Assembly (NCBI GenBank): GCA_003290165.1
Contig: QNQO01000528.1
Location: 496,001-560,000, forward strand
Length of the DNA: 64,000 nt
Source: Berberis thunbergii
Lineage: Eukaryota; Streptophyta; Magnoliopsida; Ranunculales; Berberidaceae
Direction of reading: 5' to 3'
How positions within the stretch are numbered: the first letter of the stretch is position 1; the number at the start of each line of letters is the position of its first letter. This document shows positions 25,207-36,249 of this stretch, in pieces. Position numbers and translations under genes: made by a program. The notes beneath the pieces are model-generated. The model saw only the letters and a program-made list of their open reading frames with translations. It searched no databases and was not told the origin of the DNA.

Positions 25207-25390
25207 AACATTTAGAATTCCTGATCCTGGACATTTACCGTGCCAGGCCAGGCCCAACACCATCCATCATTCTCGAGATGTGTTTATCGTTGAATTCAAC
25301 AGGTCATTGCATCGAACGGCTCTGATTCTTCTTCAATTCCCGGAGCTACCAATGTTTGAATGACATTTTTAGTCATTACACATTAAATAA

Positions 25391-25605
25391 TAGATGTTTA
25401 GTGGCTCATTGCAATTCATTTGATCTTCAGCCACCATCTTGCAGCAGGTCAGTCTCTACTTCCATTTGATCAAGTTTCTAGCTTTTTAGTTGTTTAGTGG
25501 TTCATCGCAATTCATTTGATCAAGTTTCTACCTTTTAGATGTTTAGTGGTTCATTGCAATTCATTTGATCAAGTTTCTACCTTTTAGATGTTTAGAGGTT
25601 TATCT
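25391..25605. repeat. 49-bp tandem repeat in the carrier's leader region
   Basis: The word TGTTTAGTGG recurs at 25491, 25540 and (with one change) 25589, exactly 49 bases apart, with CAATTCATTTGATCAAGTTT in each full unit. A diverged unit starts at 25395, 96 bases (about two periods) before the first. The array overlaps the start of the inferred 5' UTR intron. Confidence 0.85.
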
Positions 25606-26864
25606 TTATCTTTCAATAACTGATTGTTTTGAACTCTGGGGTTTGTTTGATTACTCGATTTAAGTTGAAATTGTGTAGAAAGATTTGATCTTGTTCACTG
25701 ACTTTTGCTTGATTGATTAAATTTGGTTGGCTTATGTCGGTGTTAAAAATTGAAGCTTTTTGTTAAACTAGTATTAGTTTGAAGTTGATATAGGAACTAA
25801 TTGAATCATTCAATCAGGTTACATTCTGCTTTGTTTTGGCTTTAAGATGTTTTTTTTGTTGAAAGGCTTTAAATTTCACGAAATATTTCTTTTTTCTAGT
25901 TACCAAAATTTCTTTTGAAATTCGAAATATTTATTTTTTTTCATTAGGCCAATCTCAATTTTCGTACATTTTAAAATCTATTATAAACTTATATACTTAA
26001 TTTAGTATTAAAATTTTGTTACATAAGTGATTCCTACGCAATATATAGTTTCTATGAGACTCCTTAACTAATAGTATGTAAGAGTTTAAAATGCTTAAAT
26101 TATATTGATAAATTCAAAATTATAATAAAAATTTTTCATTTTTCTATACACAATGAAATATTCATAAAATCAACTCACCAAAATTACCTCGAAAAACGAA
26201 ATCAATGTCCTTGGTTGAAACATGTAGTTCTAGTTATACATATATACAGATTCATGGAATTCTATATGAACGTTTGATTTTGCTGTTACTTGAGTTCAAA
26301 GTCCCATCTAATGCAAAGCCTATGTGAAGATTCAATTGTGTCTTTTGTATCACAAAATCCCATCCAATTTTAGTATTCGTGTTGTTTATCATTTGTGTCA
26401 AGAATTTGCCATGTTGAACAACACCTGATGCTGTCGTCCAAGTGTACGTACAACTCAGCCGACACCTGTAATTATAATGGATATATTGACCCATGATTTC
26501 GTTATATGATTTTATCAAAAACACATTTTATGCTATGGATTTGTACGTGCAGCCATGTTTCAAAAATACTCAATCCATGGCAATATGTTTGTTCTTATTT
26601 ACTTCTGTTGGAACCTTTTTTTTTCTTAAATATGAGAGCACCAAAACCATTGGAGTTTTACTTCTGTTGGAGTTTTTCTTAAATTAACAGTCTACTCTGC
26701 TTTCGGTGCATGTTCACCACTATGTAACTGTTGTAAACTTATTTTGATGGCCTGTTTTTAACGATGACTGGTGAAGTAGAAATGGAGCACAGTTTCAAGT
26801 TGTTTCCTTCAGTTAATGGAGCCTCTTTGGCCTTCCTGATTTTGAGTTGGTTGTTCCAATGCAG
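25448..26864 (+). other. Inferred 5' UTR intron of the ADP/ATP carrier gene
   Basis: CAG followed by GTCAGT at 25448 is a good donor, and TTCCAATGCAG ending at 26864 is a good acceptor 24 bases before the carrier's start codon. Plant ADP/ATP carrier genes commonly have an intron in the 5' leader. This is inferred; no transcript evidence is available. Confidence 0.5.
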
Positions 26865-26888
26865 GTCACTTTATTAGAGTTAGAAAAA

Positions 26889-28269
26889 ATGGTGGATGGA
26901 TCAAATAATCCATCCATTTATCAGAAGTTAAATGGACGATCTTACCTCTTCAATCAGCTCTCTCCTAGTATCTCTAATGCATATGTGAATGGTGGTCTAT
27001 CAAGTGCTTTGCTACCTCCTAGACAAAGCAATGACCCCTCTCTCGCATCACCAGTGTCACCAGTTTTCATCCAAGCACCATCAGAAAAGGGTGCTACTGG
27101 TTTTGCTATTGATTTCCTTATGGGAGGAGTCTCTGCTGCTGTCTCAAAAACTGCAGCTGCTCCAATTGAGCGCATAAAGCTCTTGATCCAGAACCAGGAT
27201 GAAATGATCAAGGCTGGTCGTCTCTCTGAGCACTACAAAGGAATTGGTGACTGTTTTGGCAGAACCATCAAGGATGAAGGTTTCGTCTCATTGTGGAGAG
27301 GCAATACAGCTAATGTTATCAGATACTTCCCTACTCAGGTCAGTTCCCAAAGTTGACGTTCTTTGACTTTTGAGTTATCAATTAAAATGATTCCTCTGTT
27401 CCAATATTTATTTAAAAAAAAAAAAAAAAAAAAAAAAATTCAACCCATTTTTAGCTTATTGTTTATTAAAATATTTGAAATTGCATGTCTACTGTAGGCC
27501 TTTAACTTTGCTTTCAAGGATTACTTCAAGAATTTGTTCAACTTCAAGAAAGACAGAGATGGCTACTGGAAGTGGTTTGCCGGTAACTTGGCATCAGGAG
27601 GCGCTGCTGGTGCTTCCTCACAGTTTTTGGTGTATTCCTTAGATTATGCTAGGACACGGTTAGCTAATGATGCTAAGGCTGCCAAGAAGGGTGGTGAAAG
27701 GCAATTCAATGGCATGATAGATGTCTACCGCAAGACGTTGAAGTCTGATGGGATTGCAGGGCTTTACCGTGGATTTAACATCTCCTTGGTTGGTATCATT
27801 GTGTACCGTGGACTCTACTTCGGAATGTACGATTCTCTTAAACCAGTTGTCCTGGTTGGCGGCTTGCAGGTTAGTATATACTGTGCTAAAACTTTAATTT
27901 CGTTAATTAAAATTTGCGGTTTACTTGTATTATTCTGTATGCTTATCACTTAATTGATGAATGTTTTTTCCTACATCATGATTGCAGGATAGTTTCCTTG
28001 CTAGTTTCTTGCTTGGATGGAGTATCACTGTTGGAGCTGGACTGGCTGCCTACCCAGTTGATACTGTGCGTAGAAGAATGATGATGACCTCCGGAGAGGC
28101 TGTAAAGTACAAGAGCTCTTTAGATGCATTCTCTCAGATCCTAAAGAATGAAGGGGCCAAGTCCCTCTTCAAGGGTGCTGGCGCAAACATTCTACGTGCT
28201 GTTGCTGGTGCTGGAGTGTTGGCTGGTTATGACAAGCTGCAGCTGGTTGTGTTTGGCAAGAAATATTGA
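26889..28269 (+). CDS. AAC: Mitochondrial ADP/ATP carrier (adenine nucleotide translocator)
   Basis: Three exons, 26889-27338, 27498-27869 and 27988-28269, join in frame to 367 residues. The protein exchanges matrix ATP for cytosolic ADP across the inner mitochondrial membrane. It has an N-terminal extension of ~75 residues, as in plant AACs, then three mitochondrial-carrier repeats: [20 protein letters not shown] with its carrier motif, [16 protein letters not shown], and [20 protein letters not shown] (residues 302-307) is the diagnostic ADP/ATP carrier signature. ATG 26889 ([19 protein letters not shown]) matches the usual plant N-terminus; the ATG at 26859 lies before the inferred UTR splice acceptor. 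Intron 1 has a 25-base A run. The gene appears intact. Confidence 0.97.
27414..27438. repeat. Poly-A tract in carrier intron 1
   Basis: About 25 consecutive A residues. The position within a short 159-bp intron suggests simple microsatellite growth and not a retroposon tail, as no element body precedes it. Confidence 0.85.
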
Positions 28270-29754
28270 TCCGGGGGCAGTTAATACTGACCAACCCAAA
28301 TATGATAATGATGAAATTTTGGTGCTTCTTTGAAGTTTCGAACAATTAAAGGTTTTTTTGTTTAGCCATATCTGTGAACGTTTACATACTTTAGGTAAAA
28401 TGTCCCTTTTAAGTCAATTGTTAGTAGTTTTCCTTCTGTGTTATGTTCGTGAGGATAACGGTGGGTTTTTATATTCTAATTACTGTTTTGGAACAGTGTT
28501 TGAGCATGTAAACCGTCTTAAACAATTCTATTCTGATATACATGAAGCTCATTGATGTTTTTTGAGATATGATGTCAGAACCTTTTGGAATCAGTTTACT
28601 CAGCAATCAGCATGGCAGGTGGTTTTCATGGCAGTGTTGGATCTCTTCTAAGTATTGACAAGGTTGAAGAACTTATACGTAAAGATTCAAGTTACGGTTG
28701 TTGATATGCCTGTTGTATATCTGCGTGTTAGGTACCGAAAATAGTTCTGGGTTCTTCGATTTTTTCTTCCAAAATGAAAACAATTGATGGGGCAGACACT
28801 CCCATCTTGAATATTTGTATCTTAGTAAGGCAAACCATCAAAATACTCAAAGAATCTACTAGTGTAGTATGTTCAAGGACTAGTGTGTGAGAGTTAGACA
28901 ACCCACCCGAATTTTGTGCTCTGGTTCAAAAGTAGTAGCATCCCTTAAAACTTAAGTAATGCTTCATTTTCTATCTTTTCAAACTACCTTGGAAAACAAC
29001 GTTGAAGACAATTTTTGGAGGGAGGGATGTCTATATCCTGCACATCCCCCTCCGCATATCTCTCAACCCCAAATTTGTCGAAAAATTATTACGAAATCTA
29101 TGTTTTTCGACACAAACCATCTTATCAAAGTCATTATATTCTTAGTAATGGTGTTATATCAATCTCAATACCACCGCCACGACTACGTGTATGCATTTTA
29201 ACCACATGAAAATGTCTGGATTCATCCAATAATATCAAATAAGCAAGCTCAGTATAGAACTACACTTCATTATTAGGTTTTCCATACAAGCCATTAGTAA
29301 GGGAGATAATCATTCATTCAGAAAATAAGCAAGCTCAGTACACAACTAGACATCAAATTATATGATCTACGGAACATATTTGTTCATGTGCTCTGACAAT
29401 CACAACAAAAAAAACCCTAGATCTCTGCAATCTAGATAATTCAGAAGGATGTTTATTTGGAACTGCTTAGGAATCTGAACTACCAGATCTAGTGCTACTT
29501 TTGCAATGGAGTATCAAAGTCAGTTATATGTAAAGTGTGAAAACAACCCATTCAAGGGAACATCATACATGATATTCGCCAATGTTATTGCTCTATGTCG
29601 ATATAGTATATGTCGCTGTCTAGGAAAATCAATTTTCGTTCTGTACATGAAACGAAATGATTAGGAAGAAAGACTAAAAGTTTTCAAAAAACCTTGAAGA
29701 AGAATGATCTTCACTACAAAAGAACGAATATCAAGCCATTCCTACAGCCACAAA
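28270..29754. other. Intergenic DNA between carrier and LRR gene
   Basis: It holds the carrier's 3' UTR and the upstream region of the LRR gene. No further gene, repeat or RNA was recognised. Confidence 0.5.
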
Positions 29755-29773
29755 ACACACACACACACACACA
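29755..29773. repeat. AC microsatellite immediately upstream of LRR gene start
   Basis: About nine to ten AC units end three bases before the ATG, so they are in the 5' leader and could vary in length between individuals. Confidence 0.9.
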
Positions 29774-29776
29774 ACT

Positions 29777-30970
29777 ATGGCCTCATCTTCTTCCTCTATC
29801 ACCATTGCCTTACTCCTCTCAATGCTAATCTTCACCTGCTCATTTCAGAAGCTACTTGCTAAATCCAAGCATAGTAATTCCCATCGCCACGGCCACCATG
29901 GTCATAGTCCAAATCCCAAACTCCACCAAGCTTATCTAGCCCTCCAAGCATGGAAGCTGGTAATTTACTCTGACCCTAACAACTTCACTTCCAACTGGGT
30001 TGGCCCTTTTGTCTGTGACTATACTGGTGTATACTGTGGTCCCTCTATTGATGACCCAGACATCCAAGTTGTTGCAGGGATCGACCTCAACCATGCTGAT
30101 ATTGCCGGGGTCATTCCCAATGAGATTGGCTTACTCTCAGACCTAGCTCTCATACACCTCAACAGTAACCGCTTCTGTGGGATTCTTCCACCAACCTTCA
30201 CCAACCTCACCCTCCTCTTCGAGCTAGACCTCAGTAATAACAGGTTTGTTGGCCCCTTCCCCTTACTGGTTTTGTCTCTGCCTTCTCTCAAGTACCTTGA
30301 TCTCCGTTACAATGAGTTTGAAGGTCCGTTACCTCCTGAACTCTTTGCTAAAGAACTTGATGCAATATTTGTTAACAACAATCGCCTGAGTTCTGTTCTT
30401 CCTTCGAACATATCTGCGAGTACAGCATCAGTGATTGTATTTGCCAACAACAACTTGGGAGGGTGCCTTCCACCCAGCATTGCAAAGCTGGCTAATAGCT
30501 TGGAAGAGCTCCTCCTCGTTAACACCAACTTGTCTGGCTGTCTACCTCCAGAGGTAGGATTTCTAAATAAGCTGAAGGTGTTGGATGCAAGCTTCAACAA
30601 ACTGGTTGGCCCCATACCATATAGTATCGCAGGTTTGATCCATTTGGAGCAGCTTGACCTGGCACATAACATGATGAGCGGGGAAGTTCCCGAAGGGATC
30701 TGCGCATTGCCAAATTTGGCAAATTTCACTTACTCTTACAACTATTTCTGTGAGGAGCAGGGACTTTGTCAGAACCTGACATCCAAAGGGATTGCATTTG
30801 ATGATCGTAAAAACTGTTTACCCAAGAAACGATTTCAGAGAAGCAAGAAAGAATGTAATGCAGTGTATGAACACCCAGTCGATTGTTTTGAATACCCCTG
30901 TGGTGACATCAGCGGAGGCAGTGGTGGCCATGCATTTCCTCCTTCTGCCTTACCGCCTGTCCATTCTTAG
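29777..30970 (+). CDS. LRR extensin-like (LRX/PEX-type) protein without extensin tail
   Basis: A single uninterrupted exon of 397 residues. A signal peptide (~1-28) sends it to the cell wall; a His-rich stretch (RHGHHGHS, ~37-45) follows. The LRX N-terminal domain has QAWK, NWVGPFVCDYTGVYC and AGIDLNHADIAG, then about ten plant-type LRRs (LIHLNSNRFCG, ELDLSNNRFVGPFP, KYLDLRYNEFEGPLP, EQLDLAHNMMSGEVP) and the Cys-rich cap (YNYFCEEQGLC, DDRKNCLP, CFEYPCGD). Known LRX proteins bind RALF peptides at the wall and continue with a long Ser-Pro extensin domain; here only SGGSGG and a few PPS/PP residues remain. The same short form is known in plants as uncharacterised LRX relatives, so this may be normal and not a truncation. 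An AATAAA at 31020 supports a short 3' UTR. Confidence 0.9.
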   Translation: MASSSSSITIALLLSMLIFTCSFQKLLAKSKHSNSHRHGHHGHSPNPKLHQAYLALQAWKLVIYSDPNNFTSNWVGPFVCDYTGVYCGPSIDDPDIQVVAGIDLNHADIAGVIPNEIGLLSDLALIHLNSNRFCGILPPTFTNLTLLFELDLSNNRFVGPFPLLVLSLPSLKYLDLRYNEFEGPLPPELFAKELDAIFVNNNRLSSVLPSNISASTASVIVFANNNLGGCLPPSIAKLANSLEELLLVNTNLSGCLPPEVGFLNKLKVLDASFNKLVGPIPYSIAGLIHLEQLDLAHNMMSGEVPEGICALPNLANFTYSYNYFCEEQGLCQNLTSKGIAFDDRKNCLPKKRFQRSKKECNAVYEHPVDCFEYPCGDISGGSGGHAFPPSALPPVHS

Positions 30971-31019
30971 ATTCAGCCGGGCATCTTGTAGTACATGCAA
31001 TCAGCCCTGTCCATATCCT

Positions 31020-31025
31020 AATAAA
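31020..31025 (+). terminator. Likely polyadenylation signal of the LRR gene
   Basis: AATAAA lies about 50 bases after the stop codon, at a suitable distance for a plant near-upstream element. Confidence 0.5.
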
Positions 31026-31342
31026 CTCAGCAATGAAGTTCTTGTATATTCTAAGTAATTTATGTAATCACGACAGTATCCTTGTAAACTTTGACGTAAC
31101 TTCTCCTTTATGTTTCTTTGTTGCCTTGGTGAGTCCCTTTCTCTCTACTCTCTAGGTTGTTCAATTTCTTGCTTTTCCTTTTTAATAAAATCCTTGTTTC
31201 GCCTCGCTAAAAAAGGTTTCTCCTTTTTCCTCAAAAGTGCCTACTCCCTTTTGCAGACATAAAAGAACAAATAACTAAATCGAGAAGGATAACTGAATTG
31301 CTTCTTGTTGTATCTAACACAACAACTATAACTAGTTCATTC

Positions 31343-31626
31343 TGATGTAATTGGGTTATTTAGTAATATTAGTAGTTTAGCAGTATTAGAAGTTTTATAT
31401 TATTGTAATTGGACATTGGTTTCCAATTAGGTTTAGGGTTTGTTTCTTGCTTTAGAAGTTAGATCAGTTCTAAAAGGCCCAAAAGGTTGTTCATTGTTAC
31501 GAGGCTGATTGATGAAAATAATGTATTTTATTTACTTGTCTTTCAGTTATCGTAAATTTATTTCAGTTTCTTTCAAATTTTTGCTTTATTTTCAAATCTT
31601 ATTTATTTGCAAGTTTTATTCTATCA
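31343..31626 (+). repeat. Left LTR
   Basis: It aligns along its whole length with 33314-33585, sharing blocks such as AATTAGGTTTAGGGTTT and TTGATGAAAATAATGTA. By eye the two are about 80-85 percent alike with several indels, so the insertion is old. Confidence 0.88.
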
Positions 31627-31628
31627 AT

Positions 31629-31645
31629 TGGTATCTATCAGAGCC
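31629..31645 (+). other. Primer-binding site (initiator tRNA-Met type) with a TATC duplication
   Basis: It reads TGGTATC, TATC, AGAGCC. The standard plant Met-tRNA site is TGGTATCAGAGCC; here TATC has been doubled in its middle, which would spoil primer pairing. Confidence 0.75.
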
Positions 31646-33313
31646 AAAACGGTTATAGTTTGTTCGATTTGAAAAAAAAATAAGTTCGAAAAAATGAAGA
31701 ATATTGAAAATTGTTGAAGATTCGAGAGGTTGAGAATAAAGAAAGAAGAAAGTGGGCAAAAAAATTTATTAGATCCACTGTCAAATTCCTGGAAGTCCAA
31801 CACCAATGCGCCATTTCCAACCTGTCGTTGCCTCGCCGTCACCAGATTCCAGTCGCCCAAGTCTGTTGACCCCCTGTTCCCTTGATTTGATTGACCCCCA
31901 CAACATGTTCCCTTGGCAGACCGCACCAGCCAGCCACCGTCGCAACCCCCCTTTTGTTGTTGTCGCCGCCTCGTCTAGCCGCAAGCCCGAGTCACCCCCT
32001 TCCACAGCCTCACGCCGAGTTGCAACTTGCAACCCCCCAAATGAGGAGTCATCGCAAGCCAGCGGCAAGCCCTGAGTCACCTCCTTCTACAACCTCACAC
32101 AGTCGCAAGCCCCATCGAGCCATTGTTGTTTCAGAAGAGAGGACGAAGAAAAGATTTTTCTTTTAGAAAAAGTCCCTGCTCCAAAATCTCACTTCAGTCC
32201 TTGTTCATTTCTTTATTTAAGTCCTAGTCCCAGCAACTAGTTACACCCCAGTTCATATGAGAACACCACACTTGTGACGAATAAAAATAAAAATGAGTGA
32301 CCCATACCCTTATTATAACTACCCGTACCTATCATATTCTCCGTCCCCTTAGCAATACCAATATAGCCCAATACCCCACAATGTCTTATAGCGATTATCC
32401 CCAAATTTACTATTTTCCACCACGAACCACCTATGTTCCCTCTTACACTCAACTTAAACTTGTTTCTCCTATACCACCACCTTCTCCCATGACCAATGAC
32501 ATAAAATCACTACCACCTGAACCAAATTGCCCTACACCCATACCATATCTACTAGTGATATATACCTCACTACCCCCCTCCACTGCGATACAGGTTGAGA
32601 TGGACAGAGAGAAGCTTTTCCAAGATTTCGCAGCTCGGATTGACACATTTTTCAATAGCTGTAGAGATTGAGAAGCAAGGACAGAGAAGAGACATCAACG
32701 GTAAATTCAAGAGCATCATGCACAATTGGAAGCAGATGAATTTGCCCATAAACACAAATGCAATAGAGATTTAAGAGAGGATAAAATGAGCACACAACAA
32801 AATTGGCGATTGGATTAGAGCGCTTCGCAACAACTAATTACGGGAGGAAGATGAACTTGAACACAGGCGCGCACAGAGATGGATGAACCATACTATTTGT
32901 CAAAGTCCTTCCATCTTTCTGAGGAAGTTAAGGACATTGTCACACGCACTTGATTCCTGACATGTGTGTTGTGCCATTTGACTTGTGAAACTTTTTCCCA
33001 TTTTTTAGCAAGTAGATGATGTTCCTACAGCGACAGAGATAGTGAGCGATGATGATTATGTTGATTCGTATTGGGATATTTTCGTGGCACGAGCTTATGC
33101 GCCAGCGTCTTATGAGGTTTCTTGCACCTTCCGGTTCTTTAAGTCACCCTGGTTTCTTTCTGAATTAGTTCCTCTATTTTTTATAAGTGTGTATCGTGGC
33201 AAATTTTGGAGTCTACTTCTGCTCGAGCACTTCACCATGTGTTCTCTTAGCGGCTGCTTGTATTCCTTGGATTTCTTCAAGCTAGATAACGAACTTCTTC
33301 AACCCTGGGAGGT

Positions 33314-33585
33314 TGATGTAATTGGGTAATTTAGTAATATTAGTAATTTAGCAGTACCAGATTTTCTAGTTTTATTGTAATTGACATTAGTTTCGAATTA
33401 GGTTTAGGGTTTATTTATTGTTTTAGAAGTTACGTCAATTATAAAAAGGGCATAGGTTCATCATTAGGAGGTTGATTGATGAAAATAATGTACTTTATTT
33501 GCTTGTGTTTTAGTTATCATAAATTTATTTTAGTTTCTTTAATTTTCTGCTTTATTTTCAATCCTGTGCAAGTTTTATTCTAGCA
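33314..33585 (+). repeat. Right LTR
   Basis: Partner of the left LTR. It starts directly after a purine-rich tract, as expected for plus-strand priming. Confidence 0.88.
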
Positions 33586-33687
33586 CATTTGATTGTTGTT
33601 TCAAAGATTTTAGGTTGTTGATGTGCAAGATCTCTGGGTTTTTAATCAATGTGAAAATGAATTGAGCATGCATGTGAAGATTGAATA

Positions 33688-34677
33688 CCATGCAGTTAAT
33701 GCGGAAAGCGGTCGTAAAGTGGTCAAGACCGCATTACATTTTTTTATAATTATTCGGGACTAAGCGAAATTATGCGGACAATTTTTTTTTCAAAGTATAT
33801 ATTTTTAAAATTTAATCATAGTCAAAGTATATATTTTTTTCTAATCAAAGAGTCTTTTTATCTGTTGGAACAAATCAGATATATTGAATTATCAATACAA
33901 GTTTTTTTATCTGTTTGAAAGAAATTTGAATCTGAAAAGCAAAATAAAGGACTAACCTTAGGGTCTTTGAAGCTAGAAGGTAGCAAACCTTTTTAACCCA
34001 AAACAAATAAAATCGTAAAGTAACAACAACCCTTTCTTTTCTTCCATGTAGGATCAGATCTGGAAGCAAAGGCATGAAAGATTTAAAAAAAAAAAAATCT
34101 CTCACCCAAACCAAACCAAAACAAAACGTTGAAGAATGAAAGAAAAAGGAGAGATCTTTAAAGAAAATCATGAAGAAAAACCGATAAAGGACAAACCTTT
34201 AGCCCCAATAAATCAGAGAGTTTTTTTTTCAGAATCAGAGAGTTTCTTTCAGAAGCAGCATAAGCTCTCAAGCCCGGCGAAGGCGAAAACTCTGTCATCG
34301 TCGACTTACATGAGTTACATCTCAGCAGAGGGAAGAAGCAAATGGACTGGAAGGAGAGGGAATAGCTTCTTCTTCGTCTCTAGCCAATCTCTTCTTCTTC
34401 AGATCTACTTCTTCTTCGTCTCTTCTTCTTCAGATCTACTTCTTCTTCTTCGTCTCCAACCAATCTCTTCTTTTTCAGATCTGTAAAGATCGATTAGGTT
34501 TTTTTTTCATATATAAAGATCGACAAATCGGCGAGTCAGCTGGGTCGGTTAAGCGTTGACACACCGATTTTTGACTGATTTTGATCGATCCGCTTAAAGC
34601 CAGCCGAGTCGATTCTGTGCGTTTCGGTCCAACCCGTATAGCGCTTTTTGACCGATTTTCGGCCGAATTAACTGCTT
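33688..34677. mobile_element. Mutator-like non-autonomous element, 990 bp
   Basis: AGATTGAATA is duplicated exactly at 33678-33687 and 34678-34687 (9 bp expected for Mutator; the tenth base may be chance). The ends share an inverted GCAGTTAAT.CGG...CGGTC core, similar to the TIR core of the element at 5409. The interior holds a 350-base open frame (34136-34486) rich in CTTCTTC/AGATCT words; no known domain or transposase is seen. Confidence 0.72.
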
Positions 34678-34758
34678 AGATTGAATAGTTAAAAGTTGGA
34701 TCCGAACATGGTGCAAAGAGAATATAGGCATGTTTGGTTGCATGGAATCCATGGGGAA

Positions 34759-34966
34759 CCACTTGTGTTTAAGCCAAATTTGATCCAAATGTGGTGGACC
34801 ACTATTCAACTCCCATGAAACATGAAATCCCAACTCTTTTACCCTTCCCAAAGAATTGGGTTCTCATATTTCATGGGAATTCAACTCTGCACATTTGACC
34901 ACAATTTAAAATTTATAATAAGTGGTCCACCACATGTTAATCAAATTTGCCTTAAAAAGCGACGTG
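34759..34966. mobile_element. Foldback MITE
   Basis: Arm 34759-34839 is inverted at 34850-34966, leaving a ~10-base loop. Shared blocks are CAAATTTGAT, ATGTGGTGGACCACT and CCCATGAAA. The right arm has an additional ~35 bp. The whole unit can fold into one long hairpin. No target duplication could be fixed. Confidence 0.75.
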
Positions 34967-36249
34967 GCCAAAATATTTCACTGATTTTTTTTCCAGTATA
35001 CTGTTTGAAAGCCTAGCGGGTTTTACAGGACAGAAAAATTACGAAAGCTCTTGATAACTTCTGAATCCCACTCTGATACACTGGACTAAGAATTTTAGAG
35101 ACTTTAGATCGAACATCCAGGTTTGCCTGGAATTTACAGATTGTTTGCATTTGCATATTTTGACATTTTGTTCTGTCTACTCATCTCCCATCGTGTGTTT
35201 GGCCGTTAACAATGTATTTTGAGTGTTAGAACTTGTGAGACCTTTAGCATTGTGGTTGTGTAAATACCCACTTGTCTCCTTATTTACATTTATTAATTAT
35301 TTACTCAAATGACGACACTTCCTGTTTATTTATATCTAAGTAGCTGAAAAGTGTATTTACTTCTCTAGCTTATTGAGTTCACATCACCTTGAAAGGGGGT
35401 CTTGAGTCCTTTTTCATCAATTAGGACATCCCTATTATTCACTCTTAAAAATCTCCAAAAACTTCCACTGCAGAATGTGCCAACTTGGAGTCCCTTGTAG
35501 CAAGTTGGATTCTGAATCCTAAGTAGAAGATCATCAAAATATGGTCCATTACCAAGGAAAAATTAGCTTAAGGACAATGTAGAAGACCACTTCTCTGTAT
35601 CACCTTTTCATGGTAAATTCTTTCATATCACTCCCCCTTTCACATTCTATTAAGATTCAATCTCCTTTTCTTTCAAAATTTATTTTTCCTAGACATATGC
35701 TGTACTTGTAAGAAATACTCTACAGCTTCCCACAAACTCATGAATGAGTGATCAAAAGTTTCATCATGATAAAAAATAAGGATCTTGTGAGTTTCAGTAA
35801 CAACATCCAGAAATGTAGGACAAATCCAACTGAGTCATATAAACCCAAGGGTGTGACAGTTCCCTTCGTTTAACCATTTCATCCTGACAGCTAAATTGTG
35901 TGTTCAATTTGAGTAAGTGGTGGCAACCAATTCACTCCTGGCTATTGGTGAGACTATTAGGTGTACTTACTATCAACATTCAACAATTAAAAACATTGCA
36001 GAGTATGTCAATAGAGGAAACAAGCTTATTTCTATTAATTACTGCCACATTTGAGTTATCTATAGAGAAAAACCTGTTATGCTTTAGAATCATGAATTTA
36101 GAATGATGCATTTCTATTTACTGAATATTTTCAACATGAAGATTGCAATTAACGACAGGTACCTAGTTACAGCACTTACCAGGATATAAACTTGCACAAA
36201 ATTGTCTGCAAAAAAACTAGCATGAAAGTTTTGGCTAATCCTCGACTTT
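34967..36249. other. Intergenic DNA downstream of plastid S5 gene
   Basis: Nothing coding is recognised. The part nearest 36249 must include the S5 3' UTR. Confidence 0.5.

Larger units (their letters stand above)
31343..33585 (+). mobile_element. Non-autonomous LTR retrotransposon, 2.2 kb, two LTRs
   Basis: Two direct repeats of 284 and 272 bp, beginning TGATGTAATTGGG and ending TCTATCA/TCTAGCA (TG...CA), bound a 1.7-kb interior. A primer-binding site follows the left LTR, and a purine run (GGGAGG) precedes the right one. CATTC and CATTT flank the element, a 4-of-5 target duplication. The interior has no RT, RNase H or integrase; its only frames of note encode Pro/Tyr-rich peptides (e.g. 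32297-32671) that might be gag remnants. Size and content fit an oversized TRIM or small LARD. Confidence 0.88.

Noticed and set aside
30019..30729. Antisense open frames across the LRR gene
   Set aside because: They are mirror images of the strongly supported plus-strand coding region and have no domain of their own.
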